Below are positions 60,847-64,000 of a stretch of 64,000 nucleotides of DNA, in pieces (the stretch's first letter is position 1; each line of letters starts with the position of its first letter). The stretch is from positions 113,725 to 177,724 of the forward strand of contig NZ_AWUK01000037.1 in assembly GCF_000499205.1 (NCBI RefSeq), read 5' to 3'. This stretch comes from Paenibacillus sp. MAEPY2 (GTDB taxonomy: Bacteria > Bacillota > Bacilli > Paenibacillales > Paenibacillaceae). The notes under the pieces are model-generated. The model ran no database searches. It saw nothing but the letters and a program-made list of their open reading frames with translations, and was not told the DNA's origin. The translations under genes and the position numbers were made by a program.

Positions 60847-60946
60847 GTTGAACTCTGGATTAATATGGAAAAATATGATAAGGTAGAGCAGTAGGTTCAG
60901 CAGGTTACAGTGAGTCCTGAATTTGATTCCGAAATGAGATGAGAAA

Positions 60947-61123
60947 ATGGATCGCGTCCGCAATTACCTGTTTGTTTTTGCAGGCAACTTTGCAGCTGCC
61001 TATATGATCTTTCCTGAAAGAACCATTGGAAAATCCATGATATTTGCTGCACTGATGCTGTTGCTGAGCATGGGGATGGATTTCATGAAAAGCAAAAATC
61101 AGCATTCGCATGAGCAGCAGTGA
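60947..61123 (+). CDS. Small membrane protein (58 aa)
   Basis: ATG 60947 opens a 58-residue frame with two hydrophobic stretches (YLFVFAGNFAAAYMIF and SMIFAALMLLLSMGMDFM) and a polar His/Gln-rich tail (KSKNQHSHEQQ). GAGATGAGAA before the ATG is a weak ribosome site. The coding bias and clean hydrophobic layout suggest a real gene. A terminator follows 55 nt later. Function unknown. Confidence 0.55.
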   Translation: MDRVRNYLFVFAGNFAAAYMIFPERTIGKSMIFAALMLLLSMGMDFMKSKNQHSHEQQ

Positions 61124-61177
61124 GCCAGCTTGCCATTACATTTTGGTGCGAAATACCTTGTCTATTTTAATGAATGT

Positions 61178-61207
61178 AACCGATCCTCGACAGAGGATCG
61201 GTTTTTT
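61178..61207 (+). terminator. Strong Rho-independent terminator
   Basis: An 11-bp perfect stem (61178-61188 with 61193-61203) with loop GACA is followed by six T. Confidence 0.92.
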
Positions 61208-61209
61208 GT

Positions 61210-61389
61210 GTACAGTTCGTCGATGAACAACTTATCCCTTATCCTTCAACCGGATTCGTTCATGAGTCCGAGTATGCTATCGGTCAGGTGACTGTATGGG
61301 CATCAAAACAAATGGAATATGACGAGTCTGATTTTGATGAGATTTTGAGAGAATATTTCGAGGTGTTACAGTCCGGACTCAAAGCTTAA
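61210..61389 (+). pseudogene. Remnant of the 3' end of an unknown gene
   Basis: A frame without start codon directly behind the terminator reads as convincing protein: FVDEQLIPYPSTGFVHE..IGQVTVWASKQMEYDE..LREYFEVLQSGLKA, stop 61387-61389. The acidic content and the GQVTVW strand look like the end of a small soluble protein. The 5' part is missing, apparently lost when the upstream genes were joined here. Family not recognised. The remaining 61390-61517 holds only the punA leader. Confidence 0.4.
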
Positions 61390-61517
61390 TCCGCTTATGG
61401 TGGAAAGCCAGAGTCCTCCTTTATCCGGCTCCCGTTTACATCATGTCTATTGTTCATTACACTTGGTTTATAGCAACTACTTAAATCCAAACTCGGATTA
61501 TCAGGGGGAATATATTC

Positions 61518-62336
61518 ATGCATCAATCCGCACATATTCAGGAAGCCAGAGATTACATATTAAACCGGATTAACGCCAAGCCTGTCGTGGGCATGATTCT
61601 GGGTTCGGGGCTGGGAGCGCTCGCGGACGAGATCGAGAATGCTACCGTCATTCCATATACGGACATTCCGTATTTCGCTCAATCCGAGGCTATTGGTCAT
61701 GCCAACGAATTGGTCATCGGAGAACTGATGGGCAAGACCGTCGTTGCCATGAAAGGGCGCCTTCATTATTATGAAGGGTTTACGCTGGGTGAAGTAACGT
61801 TCCCGGTTCGGATTATGAAAGCACTGGGTGTCGAGCAGCTGATCATCACCAACGCTTGTGGAGCGATCAATACCAGCTTCGAACCGGGACAGCTCATGTT
61901 GATTACGGATCATATCAATCTGGTAGGCAATAATCCGCTGATGGGGCCGAATAACGCTGAGCTGGGTGTGCGCTTCCCGGATGTATCACAAGTGTATAAC
62001 CGTGAGTTGCGCAGCATTGCCTTGAAGGTTGCAGAAGAGCAGAATGTAAGTTTGCAGCAAGGTGTGTATGCGTGGTGGAGCGGTCCCGCGTATGAGACAC
62101 CAGCCGAGATTCGCATGATTCGGACGATGGGCGCGGATGCTGTGGGCATGTCGACGGTACCTGAAGCGATTGTAGCCATTCATGGCGGCATGAAGGTACT
62201 GGGCATTTCCTGTCTGACCAATATGGCCTGCGGCATTCTGGACCAGCCTTTAAGTCATGATGAAGTGATTGAAGTTGCGGCAAAAGTGAAAACAACCTTC
62301 ATCGGACTGGTCAAAGGTATTTTGAAAGAGATGTAA
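61518..62336 (+). CDS. punA: Purine nucleoside phosphorylase (trimeric)
   Basis: Splits inosine and guanosine with phosphate to base plus ribose 1-phosphate in purine salvage. The 272-residue protein has GMILGSGLGALADEI (phosphate-binding Ser), the phosphate-site GRLHYYEG, ITNACGAINTSFEPG, YAWWSGPAYETPAEIRM with the purine-site Glu, and GMSTVPEAIVA plus ISCLTNMACGI (purine-contacting Asn). This is the full PNP/MTAP family 2 set. The Trp pair in AWWSGPAYE replaces the more usual VxxxGPxYE residues. GGGGGAA precedes ATG 61518. Confidence 0.93.
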   Translation: MHQSAHIQEARDYILNRINAKPVVGMILGSGLGALADEIENATVIPYTDIPYFAQSEAIGHANELVIGELMGKTVVAMKGRLHYYEGFTLGEVTFPVRIMKALGVEQLIITNACGAINTSFEPGQLMLITDHINLVGNNPLMGPNNAELGVRFPDVSQVYNRELRSIALKVAEEQNVSLQQGVYAWWSGPAYETPAEIRMIRTMGADAVGMSTVPEAIVAIHGGMKVLGISCLTNMACGILDQPLSHDEVIEVAAKVKTTFIGLVKGILKEM

Positions 62337-62376
62337 TATGTAATCGAGAGGGTGCTTTCAAAGCAGTCGTGTATGA

Positions 62377-62420
62377 GGCATTGTCCATAACGGAGTATTT
62401 CCGTTGGGCAGTGCTTTTTT
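62377..62420 (+). terminator. Terminator after punA
   Basis: An imperfect stem (GGCATTG..CCATAACGGA with TTCCGTTGGGCAGTGC) is followed by seven T. Confidence 0.75.
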
Positions 62421-62527
62421 TACAAATGAACATGTGCAAAATATTCCTATATCGGTCAAAACGACCTATAATAATAGAGATTCAAGCAAAAGGATCGGCT
62501 ATAGGCTGAAGAAGGAGACTGATAGAA

Positions 62528-62857
62528 ATGGAAGAATTGGGCCCTAATGAACACGTTATTTTTGAAAGGATTCATGCAAACTGGTTAAGAGGTTTTGAAG
62601 GAGTAGGAGGAAAGCTTTTTCTAACTAATGAACGATTAGTTTTTATTCCTCATGCCCTGAATTTTCAGACGGAATGGGTTCAAATCGAGATCTGGGCTAT
62701 GACTAAGATTGAGAAAAGTGCGACATGGGGACTAATCCCGAATGGAATTACTATTACATTAGACAGTGGACATGTCTTCAAGTTTGTTGTATGGAATCGT
62801 TCTAAGATTATCAAGGAGATTGTACAAGCCAAGAGAATTAATAACGAAATAATGTAA
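62528..62857 (+). CDS. GRAM-domain protein
   Basis: A 109-residue protein made of one GRAM/PH-like domain. GVGGKLFLTNERLVFIPHALNF is the diagnostic strand-turn, and IEKSATWGLIPNGITITLDSG follows. GRAM domains bind lipids or act as adaptors; the role of short bacterial copies is unknown. GAAGGAGACT is about 10 nt before ATG 62528. Probably in one unit with the next gene (59 nt). Confidence 0.82.
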   Translation: MEELGPNEHVIFERIHANWLRGFEGVGGKLFLTNERLVFIPHALNFQTEWVQIEIWAMTKIEKSATWGLIPNGITITLDSGHVFKFVVWNRSKIIKEIVQAKRINNEIM

Positions 62858-62916
62858 GAGTTTGAGATGAAGTACATAAACCAAAAAATATGGGGTAATA
62901 AAGTGAGGTGCCACGG

Positions 62917-63840
62917 ATGCAAAAAATTAGAAGAACAAAACAGATTGAGGGCGCAACGACCCCTGGAATCATACATAATGGCGGCCAGCATTTTCTCATT
63001 TCGGTGCAGATCTATGAAGACGGGATGATTAATTGCTGGGAACTGGTTGATTTGAAGGGATTGAAGCGGAAGATTGACGATTACTGGTTAGGCTCACATA
63101 TACCGAATGGAGAGTTTCTTTCCATCCATGGGTTGGGTGCCTACCTAGTCGAACAGGCGAACTGGGCGTATAACGAAAATGACTACTACGAACATATACA
63201 GTGTAAGATCAGAATGCTCAATCCGGAATTCCAAAATATAGCTGAAATCACACCACGTCAGCAGCAACTGATGGAGACAAGAAGAATTTCACATTCGCCT
63301 AAAGCGATTGATTTTGCAGTTGTGAGCGAATTGTACTATGAAACGATACAAGGGGATGGATTCTCCATTTTCATGAGGTACGAAGGTCAGCACTACCTGG
63401 TCCACCTGGTTGTGTATGAGGATGGTCAGGTGGCCATCTATAACTTGCCCAATCCCGTGAAGGCTTCAATTGATGACCTGGCGGTCTGGTTCAGGGACGG
63501 GACCTTTTTTACAACCATTGAACGCCCGATAGTTATCAATATTTTGGATTTGGGAGAGGTTACATTCTCGGAGGAAAGCTACGCGGAAAATGTGGATGAC
63601 AAGTATATAGAGTTGCTGGATATGTACAAGAAACTGAGTGGAGCACAAACAACGTTGGAAGAGTGCCGCCACGCCTACCATATGTATTTGGAAGACCCTA
63701 GTGAGTTTAACCGGGCTCAGCTGAAGGAGAAATATGAACAGGTGCCTGAACATCAACGGATGTATCTGGGCGATATGGATACCAAAGACATGGATTATCA
63801 GCGAATTATCTATACTCCTGAGGATAAACGCGAAGTGTAA
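62917..63840 (+). CDS. Hypothetical protein with an internal domain duplication
   Basis: A 307-residue soluble protein. Two related units of about 100 residues are visible. Unit 1 has GGQHFLISVQIYEDGMINCW and then GEFLSIHGLGAY; unit 2 has EGQHYLVHLVVYEDGQVAIY and then GTFFTTIERPIVINI. A charged helical tail follows (CRHAYHMYLEDPSEFNRAQL). I do not recognise a named family with confidence. ATG 62917 follows GTGAGGTG; GTG 62908 lies within that site. Confidence 0.75.
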   Translation: MQKIRRTKQIEGATTPGIIHNGGQHFLISVQIYEDGMINCWELVDLKGLKRKIDDYWLGSHIPNGEFLSIHGLGAYLVEQANWAYNENDYYEHIQCKIRMLNPEFQNIAEITPRQQQLMETRRISHSPKAIDFAVVSELYYETIQGDGFSIFMRYEGQHYLVHLVVYEDGQVAIYNLPNPVKASIDDLAVWFRDGTFFTTIERPIVINILDLGEVTFSEESYAENVDDKYIELLDMYKKLSGAQTTLEECRHAYHMYLEDPSEFNRAQLKEKYEQVPEHQRMYLGDMDTKDMDYQRIIYTPEDKREV

Positions 63841-63866
63841 TTTTCTTTATCATTAGACTATATAAA

Positions 63867-64000
63867 TTGAACTAAACATATACACGATAACGGAGAGGAC
63901 AGAAATAACCTGAAGAAGCGGAGCGTTCGCCTTTATCACCGGATTTTCCCCTTTATATAAGGGATTTCAAAAAAATCTGGGGATAACAGCGATCGGAAGG
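63867..64000 (+). repeat. RNA-like repeat element, copy 2, running off the window
   Basis: 63867-63937 aligns without gaps to 19151-19221 (60 of 71 identical). After the shared part, 63938-64000 is rich in nested complementarity: CCGGATTTT with AAAAAATCTGG around CCCCTTT-ATATA-AAGGG, then GGATAACAGCGATCGG. It contains no ORF. The gene it precedes lies outside the window. It looks like a structured RNA leader. Confidence 0.6.

Overview
The window looks like a chromosomal segment of a spore-forming Firmicute, most likely a Paenibacillus. This is inferred from strong AGGAGG-type ribosome binding sites, moderate GC, many Rho-independent terminators, a yybP-ykoY manganese riboswitch in front of a TerC gene, a YesM/YesN-type two-component system beside a ChvE-GguAB-like sugar transporter, WYL-domain regulators and a CotSA-like glycosyltransferase. 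No rRNA, tRNA, CRISPR array, prophage or insertion sequence was seen.

Layout. 1-1.9 kb: 3' part of a secreted-type pullulanase with Ig-like repeats and a C-terminal starch-binding-like domain. 2-7 kb: ribosomal protein L25/Ctc behind a SigB-like promoter, an unknown protein, a WYL regulator plus a HIRAN protein, a glycosyltransferase and a DUF3817 membrane protein. 7-11.3 kb: riboswitch-TerC, then a structured leader RNA with its own promoter and terminator, followed by translationally coupled rtcB and an AAA ATPase. 11.6-22 kb: stress membrane protein, msrA, rRNA methyltransferase, a propeller-like secreted protein, a membrane-anchored Mrr-like nuclease, a YcaQ-like protein, fabV behind a perfect palindrome, a TPR regulator behind a repeated RNA-like element, and two proteins sharing one repeated domain. 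22-31.8 kb: methyltransferase, WYL regulator divergent from a GH1 6-phospho-beta-glucosidase, two divergent PAP2 phosphatases, an OmpR-type two-component system, a MgtE_N-like membrane protein and a LysE/AraC pair.

31.9-40.3 kb is one functional block. A membrane-tethered sugar-binding protein, a YesM-like kinase and a YesN-like regulator sense a sugar. The ChvE-like lipoprotein, double-ATPase subunit and permease import it. Near-consensus CcpA cre sites lie upstream of both halves, and one fills the spacer of the chvE promoter. mgtE and two alkylation-repair genes (AlkD-like, Ogt-like) follow.

43.3-57.5 kb is an accessory zone of small genes: four or more GNAT acetyltransferases, DinB, GrpB, an isochorismatase-like hydrolase, an APH-like kinase, small membrane proteins, a GH43 xylosidase with a divergent ArsR-type regulator, and several broken genes (a frameshifted DUF6157 gene, a GNAT relic beside a duplicated promoter, an ORF lacking an in-frame start). 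57.7-64 kb: MFS transporter, Lrp regulator divergent from a serine hydrolase, a small membrane protein, a gene remnant, purine nucleoside phosphorylase, a GRAM protein and a protein with an internal duplication. The window closes in a second, longer copy of the RNA-like element.

The best candidates for something undescribed are the structured leader RNA in front of rtcB-AAA together with that gene pair, and the repeated RNA-like element at 19.15 kb and 63.87 kb.
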